Part shown: piece by piece, positions 43,108-50,474 of the stretch | How positions within the stretch are numbered: the stretch's first letter is position 1 | Layout: every line of letters starts with the position of its first letter | Source: Aquimarina megaterium XH134 | GTDB taxonomy: Bacteria; Bacteroidota; Bacteroidia; Flavobacteriales; Flavobacteriaceae | Assembly (NCBI RefSeq): GCF_000520975.1 | Contig: NZ_JACB01000001.1 | Coordinates: 62,001-126,000, forward strand | Length of the DNA: 64,000 nucleotides | Direction of reading: 5' to 3' | Made by a program: the position numbers and the translations under genes | The notes under the pieces: model-generated | What the model was told of the DNA's origin: nothing | Seen by the model: only the letters and a program-made list of their open reading frames with translations | The model's database searches: none

Positions 43108-43909
43108 ACACATAAGCATACTAGGTTGTGGATGGTTAGGATTACCATTGGCAATAAATCGAATTGCCAATGGGGATACGGTAAAAGGATCTACAACCAC
43201 AGAAAGTAAAATCGAAAAGCTAAAATCCGAAGGGATTACACCTTATCTTTTTACACTTGGAAAATCTTCGGAAAAAGAATATTTGGATTTTCTATCAGGA
43301 AGTGAAATTGTCATTATTAATTTTCCTCCTAAACGAATTCCAAACATTATAGAAGTATACCAAAATCAAATAAAAAGTATACTTCCATCTATTTCTGATA
43401 CTCAAAAAATAATCTTTATCAGTTCTACTTCGGTATATCAAAATACAAATGCAGAGGTAACCGAAACATTGAATATTGCACCAGAAAAAGAATCAGGAAA
43501 GGCTGTTGCCGCTGTAGAGCAATTATTGCAAGAACAATTCGAAAACCGAGTGAGTATTATTAGACTATCGGGTCTTATTGGTGATGATCGCTTACCAGGT
43601 CGATTTCTTGCCAATAAAAAAGAAGTGCAGAATGGAGATGTTCCCATTAATGTAATTCATAGAGAGGATTGTATTGGATTAATTAATGCGGTTATAGAAA
43701 AAGAAGCCTGGGGAGAAATTATAAATGGTTGTGCAGACCAACACCCGATACGAAAAGAATATTATACACTTGCTGCCCAAAAAATAGGACTTACCCCTCC
43801 TACCTTTATCAAACAAGAAAAACAAGCTTATAAGATTATCTCTAATACCAAAAGCAAAACACTTTTGAGGTATTCTTATATTCATCCCGATCCTTTAAAA
43901 TTAATTTGA
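43094..43909 (+). CDS. NAD(P)-binding epimerase/SDR-like protein
   Basis: A 271-residue Rossmann-fold protein of the extended-SDR/YeeZ kind: Ile-Leu-Gly-Cys-Gly-Trp-Leu-Gly-Leu-Pro-Leu-Ala at about 8-19 (the dinucleotide loop), Ile-Phe-Ile-Ser-Ser-Thr-Ser-Val-Tyr near 110, and Ile-Ile-Arg-Leu-Ser-Gly-Leu-Ile-Gly near 160. It uses a GTG start at 43094 that overlaps the upstream ferredoxin gene by 14 bases, and it ends at 43909, three bases before the methyltransferase start. It is tightly embedded in the B12-regulated operon, but no known cobalamin step uses this family, so its role is open. Confidence 0.82.
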   Translation: MKKSKHISILGCGWLGLPLAINRIANGDTVKGSTTTESKIEKLKSEGITPYLFTLGKSSEKEYLDFLSGSEIVIINFPPKRIPNIIEVYQNQIKSILPSISDTQKIIFISSTSVYQNTNAEVTETLNIAPEKESGKAVAAVEQLLQEQFENRVSIIRLSGLIGDDRLPGRFLANKKEVQNGDVPINVIHREDCIGLINAVIEKEAWGEIINGCADQHPIRKEYYTLAAQKIGLTPPTFIKQEKQAYKIISNTKSKTLLRYSYIHPDPLKLI

Positions 43910-43911
43910 CT

Positions 43912-44631
43912 ATGAATATTGTAGCCATAGTAGGTGCTGGTCCCGGAGATCCAGAATTATTAACTGTAAAAGCATCTCGCTTTATCAAAGAAGCAGATAT
44001 CATCCTTCATGATAATCTCGTTTCAGATGCTATTTTAGCGATCAATACAACTGGAGAAAAAGTATATGTAGGGCGTAAATTTGGAGATACGTCTGATCAA
44101 ATAGAACGCCAGCAAAAGATCAATGAATTACTTTGTGTTCATTACCAGAAAGGTAAAAAAGTAGTTCGCCTTAAATCTGGTGATCCTTATGTCTACGGAA
44201 GAGCGGCTGAGGAAGCACGATATCTGACAGAAAAAAATGTTCCTTTTGAGGTGATTCCTGGTATTTCTGCAGCACTGGCAGCTGCTAATATTTTTAATAT
44301 CCCTATTACCGAAAGGAAGAAGTCTAATGCCATGCTAATATGTACGGCACATACGGCAGATTATTCTTTTGAACAACTCACTGGTATTGCCCATATGCTT
44401 AAAGCAGGAAATACCATCTCGATATATATGGGGCTTAAAAGCCTGCATAGAATTATTCCAAAACTTTTAGAAGTGTGTGAGGATGATACTATCCCTGTGA
44501 ATGCAGCCTCTAATGTATCGCGATCTAATCAGAAAATTATAACCGGTACGCTAGGGACTATACAGGAACAGATTAAAAACAGTACATTGCAAATGCCTGT
44601 AGTGTTATTAATTGGAGCCAATCCTATTTGA
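43912..44631 (+). CDS. cobA: Uroporphyrinogen-III C-methyltransferase
   Basis: A 239-residue SAM-dependent methyltransferase (SumT) that methylates uroporphyrinogen III at C2 and C7 to give precorrin-2, the branch point to cobalamin and siroheme. Family motifs: Val-Gly-Ala-Gly-Pro-Gly-Asp-Pro-Glu-Leu-Leu-Thr near the start, Val-Arg-Leu-Lys-Ser-Gly-Asp-Pro-Tyr-Val-Tyr-Gly-Arg near 82-94, Val-Ile-Pro-Gly-Ile-Ser-Ala-Ala, and Ile-Tyr-Met-Gly near 168. I chose ATG 43912 rather than the TTG two codons upstream. Third gene of the riboswitch operon. The symbol follows the SumT usage of cobA. Confidence 0.94.
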   Translation: MNIVAIVGAGPGDPELLTVKASRFIKEADIILHDNLVSDAILAINTTGEKVYVGRKFGDTSDQIERQQKINELLCVHYQKGKKVVRLKSGDPYVYGRAAEEARYLTEKNVPFEVIPGISAALAAANIFNIPITERKKSNAMLICTAHTADYSFEQLTGIAHMLKAGNTISIYMGLKSLHRIIPKLLEVCEDDTIPVNAASNVSRSNQKIITGTLGTIQEQIKNSTLQMPVVLLIGANPI

Positions 44632-44645
44632 TAAATCAATAGTTG

Positions 44646-44719
44646 TCTGCCTGAGCTTCTCGAAGATCAATAAAACCTTCTTTTTCAATTATAATTCGAC
44701 AAGCTTAGTGAGACATTAG
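44646..44719. repeat. REP-like imperfect inverted repeat
   Basis: A segment containing CCTGAGCTTCTCGAA at its left end and TTCGACAAGCTTAGTGAG at its right end (about 16 of 21 positions complementary) in the 234-base gap before cbiX. Sequences like this are scattered between genes in Flavobacteriaceae. Confidence 0.45.
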
Positions 44720-44865
44720 AGTACTATTTTTACTTATAGAATAATATTGACAACTGTAGATAAAAACAAAAACAATGAAATGAGCCATAACAATTGAGTT
44801 GATACCAACCGAGATGTTCAATGGCGAATTTTATCTGACAACTAAAAGACAATAAAAAAGAACAG

Positions 44866-45804
44866 ATGAAAGAAGGAATATTACTTTGTGGACACGGAAG
44901 CCGTAGAGAAGCTGCCATTACTTCTTTTAAACGGCTGGTAAGTATCCTAAAAGAACGTTATGAAAATGACTATGAAGTAGATTATGGATTTTTAGAATTT
45001 AATCACCCTACTTACGAAGCTGCAGTAGAGCGTATGTACCTGAACGGAATCCGAAAAATATATGCGCTTCCTGTTATTTTATTTGCCGGATCTCATGCCA
45101 AAAATGATATCCCTTATGAATTGAACACCATTCAAAGTTATCATGAGGATCTAACCATTGCTATGGGAAAACATATCGGTGTTAATTCTTTTTTGTTAGA
45201 TCTTGCTGTAAAGCGAATCGAGGAGACAGAAGCTACTTTATCTACTCTAGATCGAAAAGAAACATGTCTAGTGGTTGTGGGCAGAGGCACTACAGACCCC
45301 GATGCCAATAGCGATGTATGTAAGCTAACCAGCATGCTCTGGGAAGGAATGGGATTTGGATTTGCTACTACAGCATATAGCGGAACAGCTTATCCTAAAG
45401 TTGACGAATCTCTACAAATGATCGAAAAACTAGGATTTAAACGAACTATCGTTATTCCTTTTTTCTTTTTTACGGGAGTGTTACTAGAGCGTATTTATGG
45501 TCATGTTACCGATATGAATACATCTTCTACCCTAGAGTACATCTATACAGATCCTTTTGGTACCGATGAGTTATTGATGAAAGCTTTTGATGAACGCTTA
45601 GAAGAAGCTAAAAGCGGTACTGCCCATATGAATTGCCAACTTTGTAAATATCGAAAGCAAGTAGTAGGGTTTGAGCAGGATTATGGTAAAGAACAAGTTG
45701 GACACCACCTCAACGTAAAAGGTATCCTTTTTGAAGAAGATGAAAAACCAGGTGAAGTAAAAAACTCATTGGGTAGCAAAATCAAGAAGATGTTGGGGAT
45801 TTAG
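44866..45804 (+). CDS. cbiX: Sirohydrochlorin cobaltochelatase, CbiX-like
   Basis: A 312-residue two-domain chelatase of the anaerobic (cobalt-early) corrin pathway. Both halves are visible. The first has Leu-Leu-Cys-Gly-His-Gly-Ser-Arg (His10) and Leu-Phe-Ala-Gly-Ser-His-Ala-Lys-Asn-Asp-Ile-Pro (His77). The second has Val-Val-Val-Gly-Arg-Gly-Thr-Thr-Asp-Pro-Asp and Phe-Phe-Phe-Thr-Gly-Val-Leu. A Cys-Gln-Leu-Cys pair near residue 260 may bind a metal or Fe-S cluster. Presence of both CbiX and CobN in this window is noteworthy, because they belong to cobalt-early and cobalt-late branches respectively. Confidence 0.9.
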   Translation: MKEGILLCGHGSRREAAITSFKRLVSILKERYENDYEVDYGFLEFNHPTYEAAVERMYLNGIRKIYALPVILFAGSHAKNDIPYELNTIQSYHEDLTIAMGKHIGVNSFLLDLAVKRIEETEATLSTLDRKETCLVVVGRGTTDPDANSDVCKLTSMLWEGMGFGFATTAYSGTAYPKVDESLQMIEKLGFKRTIVIPFFFFTGVLLERIYGHVTDMNTSSTLEYIYTDPFGTDELLMKAFDERLEEAKSGTAHMNCQLCKYRKQVVGFEQDYGKEQVGHHLNVKGILFEEDEKPGEVKNSLGSKIKKMLGI

Positions 45805-46095
45805 ATTTTTGAAATTCTATTCCTATAATCCTGGTAAAAATAAGATTCCGAGCTTAGCATACGTACAATACAAGTCTTACAGAATAGTATTAATTCGTTT
45901 TTACTAAGCCATTCTATGTGCACTGATATCGTTTTGAGACGATCCCATTCGTTTTTATATCTTCCCAAAGCTCCACCACCTCATTAGATATTGATTATCA
46001 GCAGTATAAACAAAAATATTCTTCCCTTATGCATTTATCATTATATGTAATTATGGTGTTATACATGCTATAAAAATATTTATAAAATATAATTT
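45805..46095. other. Spacer after cbiX, no gene seen
   Basis: About 290 bases without a convincing ORF or terminator. A short minus-strand reading frame around 45,900-46,000 (Glu-Val-Val-Glu-Leu-Trp-Glu-Asp-Ile-Lys-Thr-Asn-Gly) might be a decayed gene fragment but cannot be assigned. Confidence 0.35.
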
Positions 46096-46117
46096 GTTAG
46101 TTAAGACTAACTTTTTT
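46096..46117. promoter_or_regulatory. Inverted repeat upstream of the sodB operon
   Basis: GTTAGT, four bases, ACTAAC at 46096-46111, followed by six T. Half-site ACTAA recurs at 46131-46135, close to the promoter-like TATATTTAC (about 46140-46148). A redox- or metal-responsive operator is plausible. Confidence 0.4.
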
Positions 46118-46151
46118 AGTTTTATACAACTAATAAATTATATATTTACAC

Positions 46152-46328
46152 ATGGACTACGTTATTGAACTATTGGAAATGAAGAAACGGCAGTTAAACC
46201 GTGAAGTCATGAATCAAAATCTTCTGCAGAAAGATATTAGAAAAGGAATTTCAGAATTATCAAAAATCACAGAAATAACCAAAGCAATAAAAGTTTTAAA
46301 ATCAAAAAAATACAAATACAAAAATTAA
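46152..46328 (+). CDS. 58-residue small protein upstream of sodB
   Basis: ATG at 46152 opens a 58-codon ORF that ends three bases before the superoxide dismutase start. The product is very basic (rich in Lys) and helical: Asp-Tyr-Val-Ile-Glu-Leu-Leu-Glu-Met-Lys-Lys-Arg at the start and a Lys-Lys-Tyr-Lys-Tyr-Lys-Asn tail. No known domain. The tight spacing and coding-like composition suggest co-transcription with sodB. It may be a small regulator or simply a leader gene. Confidence 0.6.
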   Translation: MDYVIELLEMKKRQLNREVMNQNLLQKDIRKGISELSKITEITKAIKVLKSKKYKYKN

Positions 46329-46331
46329 AAC

Positions 46332-46928
46332 ATGAAGATCACACAACAATTACCAGACCTACCGTATGATAAAAAATCACTTGAACCCATACTCACCGAA
46401 GAAACTTTTGATTACCATTATGGAAAACATCATGCAGCTTATGTAAACAATTTAAATACATTGATAAAAGATACTCCATTAGTAGACGTCACAGTACAAG
46501 AAATAATTCAATACGGGTTTCAACATAATGACACTTTGCTTTTCAATAATGCTGCTCAACATTGGAATCATAGTTTTTTCTGGCATTGTTTATCTCCAGA
46601 TGAAGGAAAAAAACCACACGGGAAGATCAAAAAACTTATCGAAAGAGATTTTGAGACATTCGAAAAATTTAAAAAGCAATTCTCTACCAGTGCCATTAAA
46701 TTATTTGGCGCAGGCTGGACCTGGCTTGTACAAAACCAGGAAGGAAAATTAGAAATCTTATCCTTGAAAGATGCTCAAACACCCATAATTGAAAATAAAA
46801 CTCCTATCCTAACACTTGATGTCTGGGAGCATGCATACTATATAGATTATCGTAATGCACGTCCAAGATTTGTAGAGAGTTTTTGGGAGATTGTAAACTG
46901 GAATTTTGCTAACCAAAATCTAAAATAA
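46332..46928 (+). CDS. sodB: Superoxide dismutase, Fe type
   Basis: A 198-residue Fe/Mn superoxide dismutase that converts superoxide to peroxide and oxygen in the cytoplasm. Metal ligands His29, His80 (Ala-Ala-Gln-His-Trp-Asn-His), Asp163 and His167 (Asp-Val-Trp-Glu-His-Ala-Tyr-Tyr) are all present. The Gln in Ala-Ala-Gln-x-Trp (residue 76) and Phe-Gly-Ala-Gly-Trp-Thr-Trp-Leu point to the iron form. There is an unusual insertion near residues 48-66 compared with the E. coli enzyme. Forms one unit with the small upstream ORF and the downstream 149-residue gene (one-base gap). Confidence 0.94.
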   Translation: MKITQQLPDLPYDKKSLEPILTEETFDYHYGKHHAAYVNNLNTLIKDTPLVDVTVQEIIQYGFQHNDTLLFNNAAQHWNHSFFWHCLSPDEGKKPHGKIKKLIERDFETFEKFKKQFSTSAIKLFGAGWTWLVQNQEGKLEILSLKDAQTPIIENKTPILTLDVWEHAYYIDYRNARPRFVESFWEIVNWNFANQNLK

Positions 46929-46929
46929 G

Positions 46930-47379
46930 ATGAGCGAATTATGCACTAATCAAATTGAAAATTATTGGAAAGCCAAAATAACAACTTCTAACACTTTGTT
47001 TAATAAAGGTAAATTCGACCAAGCATTATTAGGATATAAAGATGCTCTATATCGAGCCGAAATATTAAACATAAATCAGTCGGATTGTATTCGGGATAAC
47101 ATTCCATTTATACAGATATATATCATTTCTTGTAATAACATTGCTAATACTTATAAGGAATTAAAACAGTATGAAGAGGTCGAAAACACACTTAAAAGAG
47201 TTGTTTACTACCTTTTACATTTATCCAGTAATATCGACTTAAACATAGATGAAATTAAAGCAGAACTAAAAAGAGCTACCATTGCTTATGTAAATTTTGT
47301 GAAGGAAAACGGAGGAGATAGAAAACAACAGGAAACATTATTTACTGTACTAAAAGAACAATTAATAGAAAGCTATTAA
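46930..47379 (+). CDS. Helical TPR-like hypothetical protein
   Basis: A 149-residue, all-helical soluble protein with TPR-like hairpins (Phe-Asn-Lys-Gly-Lys-Phe-Asp-Gln-Ala-Leu-Leu-Gly-Tyr-Lys-Asp-Ala-Leu near 23-40, and Ala-Asn-Thr-Tyr-Lys-Glu-Leu-Lys-Gln-Tyr near 70-80). No signal peptide or membrane segment. It begins one base after the sodB stop, so translation is coupled. I do not recognise the family; an accessory function for the dismutase, such as metal loading or assembly, is only inference from the operon. Confidence 0.75.
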   Translation: MSELCTNQIENYWKAKITTSNTLFNKGKFDQALLGYKDALYRAEILNINQSDCIRDNIPFIQIYIISCNNIANTYKELKQYEEVENTLKRVVYYLLHLSSNIDLNIDEIKAELKRATIAYVNFVKENGGDRKQQETLFTVLKEQLIESY

Positions 47380-47408
47380 TTATTACTAAAGCGGGCTATT
47401 TTTAGTAT

Positions 47409-47441
47409 AGACCTCACAGGTTTTAAAAACCTGTGAGGTCT
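47409..47441. repeat. Dispersed palindrome, copy 2
   Basis: Arm AGACCTCACAGGTTTT, central extra A, reverse-complement arm. Flanking TATA/TATA extends the symmetry. It lies 30 bases after the sodB-operon stop and probably also ends transcription. Confidence 0.9.
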
Positions 47442-47680
47442 GTCTATACCTTATCAAGGTGATCTTTGTGACATATAAGGTAATTTGTGTAGATCAAAAA
47501 GCATTCCTAGTGATCAAAGAACTATCTCTAAGCAACTCACAAGGTAATTTGAAGGGTTATAAAAGTAGCTCGAAGAATTAATGGAATTCTTCAAACTACT
47601 TTTGGCTGGGCTCAATCCCTTATCGATATGAGGTACACCTCTGCTAACAAGGGGTATTACAAATGTGTTTGCTCGCTGTT
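47442..47680. other. Spacer, no gene seen
   Basis: Non-coding by eye. It has one weak inverted repeat (AGTAGCTCGAAGAATT near 47565 and AATTCTTCAAACTACT near 47584), which could be the terminator region for the convergent DUF1579-like gene. Confidence 0.4.
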
Positions 47681-48226
47681 TCACTTGATTTTTGTCATAT
47701 ACATATACCAATTCCATTCCCAGGTTTCTCCATTATCATCAGAGAATGCCTGACTCCAAACCGGCTTGTTTTCATCTCTTACATCCCATCGAAAAACGAC
47801 TACAATAGGTTTACCTTCAAAAGTATCTTTGGTAAAAAAATAGCCGATATCATTTTCAAAAGATCCAACTACCGGGGGATCAAATTTTCCTCGATTAGAA
47901 TCTGCCCAGTACATACTCCATAATCGTGTTTCAGGGTCAAAAAGCCGTACTGTCATTCCTTCAAATGGTTGCCCGTCTCTTATTGCAAGAAAATTGTCGA
48001 TATTACCTAAACCATTTAATACTTTATACATTTCCTGAGTAGATTCGAACTCTGTCCATTCTTCACAATGATTAAGTATTGATTTAAGTTTTTTGTTACG
48101 AAGTCTAAATTTTCCTTCAAAGAAATCGAAATCATGTTTAGAAGATGTTGAAGTAGGTGTAATTATTAACTCATTATGAATATCAAAATTTACTTTTGGA
48201 ATTTCAGAATCATGATTGTTTTTCAT
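47681..48226 (-). CDS. DUF1579-like protein
   Basis: A 181-residue cytoplasmic beta-barrel-type protein that matches what I remember of DUF1579-like proteins: Phe-Asp-Phe-Phe-Glu-Gly-Lys-Phe-Arg near 33-41, Gly-Leu-Gly-Asn-Ile-Asp-Asn, Arg-Leu-Phe-Asp-Pro-Glu-Thr-Arg-Leu-Trp-Ser-Met-Tyr-Trp near 93-106, Pro-Val-Val-Gly-Ser-Phe, Asp-Thr-Phe-Glu-Gly-Lys-Pro-Ile, and Asp-Asn-Gly-Glu-Thr-Trp-Glu-Trp-Asn-Trp. Function unknown; a lipocalin-like small-molecule binder is a common guess. The WYL-type regulator is 82 bases upstream on the same strand and may control it. Confidence 0.8.
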   Translation of the reverse strand: MKNNHDSEIPKVNFDIHNELIITPTSTSSKHDFDFFEGKFRLRNKKLKSILNHCEEWTEFESTQEMYKVLNGLGNIDNFLAIRDGQPFEGMTVRLFDPETRLWSMYWADSNRGKFDPPVVGSFENDIGYFFTKDTFEGKPIVVVFRWDVRDENKPVWSQAFSDDNGETWEWNWYMYMTKIK

Positions 48227-48307
48227 ATTATTTCATGCTTTTATTGTTTATCTGGCACAAAAATAAATGGGGAGGGTGACAACATTATGTCAGTCAAAAA
48301 AGTGAAC

Positions 48308-48985
48308 TCAAAAAATTTTCATATACTCCTGAATAGTGTATGAATGTTCTTTTTTAAAATCCTCTGAAGTGCGAACCAACCTATTGATTTTACTTACGAT
48401 AAAGTCACGATATGCTTCTCTAAGAGAACACCAGGCTATAAGATGCCATTGATTGTTATAAAAAATAATCCCTATAGGCTCTATTGCTCTTTGAGTTTGA
48501 TTGTTATTATTATCGGTATAATTTATATTGAGAATGTGTTTGTCAACAATAGCATTCTGAATTGCTGATAAATAATGATTCTGGTTATTAGAATCAGAAG
48601 GTAAGTAAACTTCAACTTTTGAAGAAAATTGTTCGAGTTTTTCCCAGTCCTGATATTTCAAAACAGCTTTTATTTTTTCGAGAGCAGTATCTGAGTTTTT
48701 CGTAATTGATTTGTCTGCAAATTTATAAGCAAGTGATTGCAATAAAAGAAGAGAATTTGCTTCTTCAATAGTGAATAGAAGAGGTGGTAAAAAATAGCCT
48801 TTCATGATACAATATCCTTTGCCAGGTTCAAAATACACAGGAATTCCCACTTCATTTAAAGCTTTGATATCTCTATACACTGTTCGTAAACTAAGCCTGT
48901 ATTTTTTTGCAAAAGCCTCTGCAGAAACAAATTTTTTGGACTGCAATGTCCATAACATGCTCATCAACCGGTCTACTCTATTCAT
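48308..48985 (-). CDS. WYL-domain transcriptional regulator (YafY-like)
   Basis: A 225-residue regulator: N-terminal winged helix (about 1-62; Met-Asn-Arg-Val-Asp-Arg-Leu-Met-Ser-Met-Leu and Arg-Thr-Val-Tyr-Arg-Asp-Ile-Lys-Ala-Leu) and a WYL ligand-sensing domain (about 138-220; Pro-Ile-Gly-Ile-Ile-Phe-Tyr-Asn-Asn-Gln-Trp-His-Leu-Ile-Ala-Trp-Cys). WYL domains sense nucleic acids or small ligands. The neighbouring DUF1579-like gene is the most likely target, as regulator/DUF1579 pairs are common. Confidence 0.9.
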   Translation of the reverse strand: MNRVDRLMSMLWTLQSKKFVSAEAFAKKYRLSLRTVYRDIKALNEVGIPVYFEPGKGYCIMKGYFLPPLLFTIEEANSLLLLQSLAYKFADKSITKNSDTALEKIKAVLKYQDWEKLEQFSSKVEVYLPSDSNNQNHYLSAIQNAIVDKHILNINYTDNNNNQTQRAIEPIGIIFYNNQWHLIAWCSLREAYRDFIVSKINRLVRTSEDFKKEHSYTIQEYMKIF

Positions 48986-49180
48986 TTTTTAAAACTATAT
49001 TTTACGTTTTTTAAAATTACACGAATAGTTTAAATAAGTTCGATGTACATTAAGAAAAATAGTGTAAAAAGAATACATCTTCATTTTTGCCAAGTACCTC
49101 TATACAAGCTCACTCCTTATGCATCGATGGGCATAACATTTTTGATTATATATCTTAACTATTTCGAATATTTACTATAC

Positions 49181-49213
49181 AGACCTCACAGGTTTTAAAA
49201 ACCTGTGAGGTCT
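49181..49213. repeat. Dispersed palindrome, copy 3
   Basis: Identical to copy 2 (arm AGACCTCACAGGTTTT, one extra central A). It lies 50 bases beyond the stop of the dehydratase-like gene on the minus strand. Confidence 0.9.
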
Positions 49214-49262
49214 CTTAATATATACACTTTTTGTAAATGAATTATTTATGTTTTCAGAAAGT

Positions 49263-50411
49263 TTATTTTGGTCTGGATACCCATTTTTTTATGACTTCCT
49301 CTTCTTTTCCAACACTATAGTATTTCATTTGTTTTCCCTGTATTACTTCTCCAAAGGCGATGTCATTTTTGGGATACCTGCTTTTGTATCCTTCTAGTTG
49401 ATCAGATATCGTTTCGACCATAGGACGATTTACTAACCCTGCACTAATAGCTTTCTGAACATTAAAATAGTACGCCCCAACAGGTTTTGATCTCCATAAA
49501 GGCATTATTTTATAGGGAAGAATACCATTTTGTATAAGAAAATCTCCATCAATCCAATGCAATTTTTTAGGCATATCTGTAGCATGAATAAGACTAGATA
49601 CATAATCTTTAAAAGGAGTTGGATTAGAAGCGACATTGAATGCTCCATATATTTTTGATGCTGAACAATGAACGATAAAGTTTGCCAAACTTTTTACATC
49701 TGTAACCTGCATGTGATGATTATGAACATTTGGCAAGAGTATTTCTCCTCCTCTGTAAAATCTAATCGGCCAGAAAGGCTCTGCATTTGGATCACCTGGG
49801 CGAGTAACTCTAAGACTTTTCATTCCATGAGACCTGTATATCGTAAAATTATCTATCCGTTCTCTAATGGTTTCTTCAGCAAATGTTTTTCTTATGGCAT
49901 ATCTAAAGTCTTCGCTTATCGTTTTTGGGAATTTTGGCAGAGGGTTTAAGGCTTCTGATTCTTCAATAAACTTTTTATCCCATTTGTCATAAACCGATAT
50001 GGTAGATATGTAGTGATAATGCCCAAATTGCCCTTTAAACTCTTCAAGAAAATCTGAAACAGCTTTTGGAGATTTTTGCCATGTATCTACAACAATATCC
50101 CAATAGGTTTCTTTATATTTTTTATCAATATTTTTAAATCCTTCTTTATTTTCTTTCTCCCGGTCACAAATGATAACAGGTAAATATTTAAAAAGTTCGG
50201 GATTGGTTTTTCCTCTGTTTAATAATGTTACTTCATAACCTAATGCTAAAAATGTTTCGACAATAGTAGGTCCTAAAAATCCTCTACCTCCCAGGATAAG
50301 TACTTTTTTATTAATATCACCAAATATTTTAAATCCCGAAGCGGTTATTGGGCTTAAAAAAGTAGCAGTTGAAACAATCCCCAAAGTTTTAATAAAATCT
50401 CTTTTATTCAT
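49263..50411 (-). CDS. Secreted NAD-dependent epimerase/dehydratase-like protein
   Basis: A 382-residue protein. The N-terminus (Met-Asn-Lys-Arg-Asp-Phe-Ile-Lys-Thr-Leu-Gly-Ile) and the hydrophobic stretch up to about residue 28 resemble a signal sequence of the kind seen in substrates of periplasmic oxidoreductases. A Rossmann core follows: Leu-Ile-Leu-Gly-Gly-Arg-Gly-Phe-Leu-Gly-Pro-Thr-Ile at about 38-50 and Tyr-Ile-Ser-Thr-Ile-Ser-Val-Tyr near 138. The start was taken at ATG 50411; an ATG at 50420 adds three residues. It is downstream of an AraC-family membrane regulator (64 bases), so co-regulation is possible. The substrate is unknown. Confidence 0.82.
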   Translation of the reverse strand: MNKRDFIKTLGIVSTATFLSPITASGFKIFGDINKKVLILGGRGFLGPTIVETFLALGYEVTLLNRGKTNPELFKYLPVIICDREKENKEGFKNIDKKYKETYWDIVVDTWQKSPKAVSDFLEEFKGQFGHYHYISTISVYDKWDKKFIEESEALNPLPKFPKTISEDFRYAIRKTFAEETIRERIDNFTIYRSHGMKSLRVTRPGDPNAEPFWPIRFYRGGEILLPNVHNHHMQVTDVKSLANFIVHCSASKIYGAFNVASNPTPFKDYVSSLIHATDMPKKLHWIDGDFLIQNGILPYKIMPLWRSKPVGAYYFNVQKAISAGLVNRPMVETISDQLEGYKSRYPKNDIAFGEVIQGKQMKYYSVGKEEEVIKKWVSRPK

Positions 50412-50474
50412 GTAATTCATCTTATGTTAGAATACAAATATGGGGGCAAGTAAGAGAATAACGGAACTCCTTAA

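Noticed and set aside
45890..46010. Possible gene fragment on the minus strand
   Set aside because: Only about 20 residues look protein-like and stops follow at once; no family could be named.
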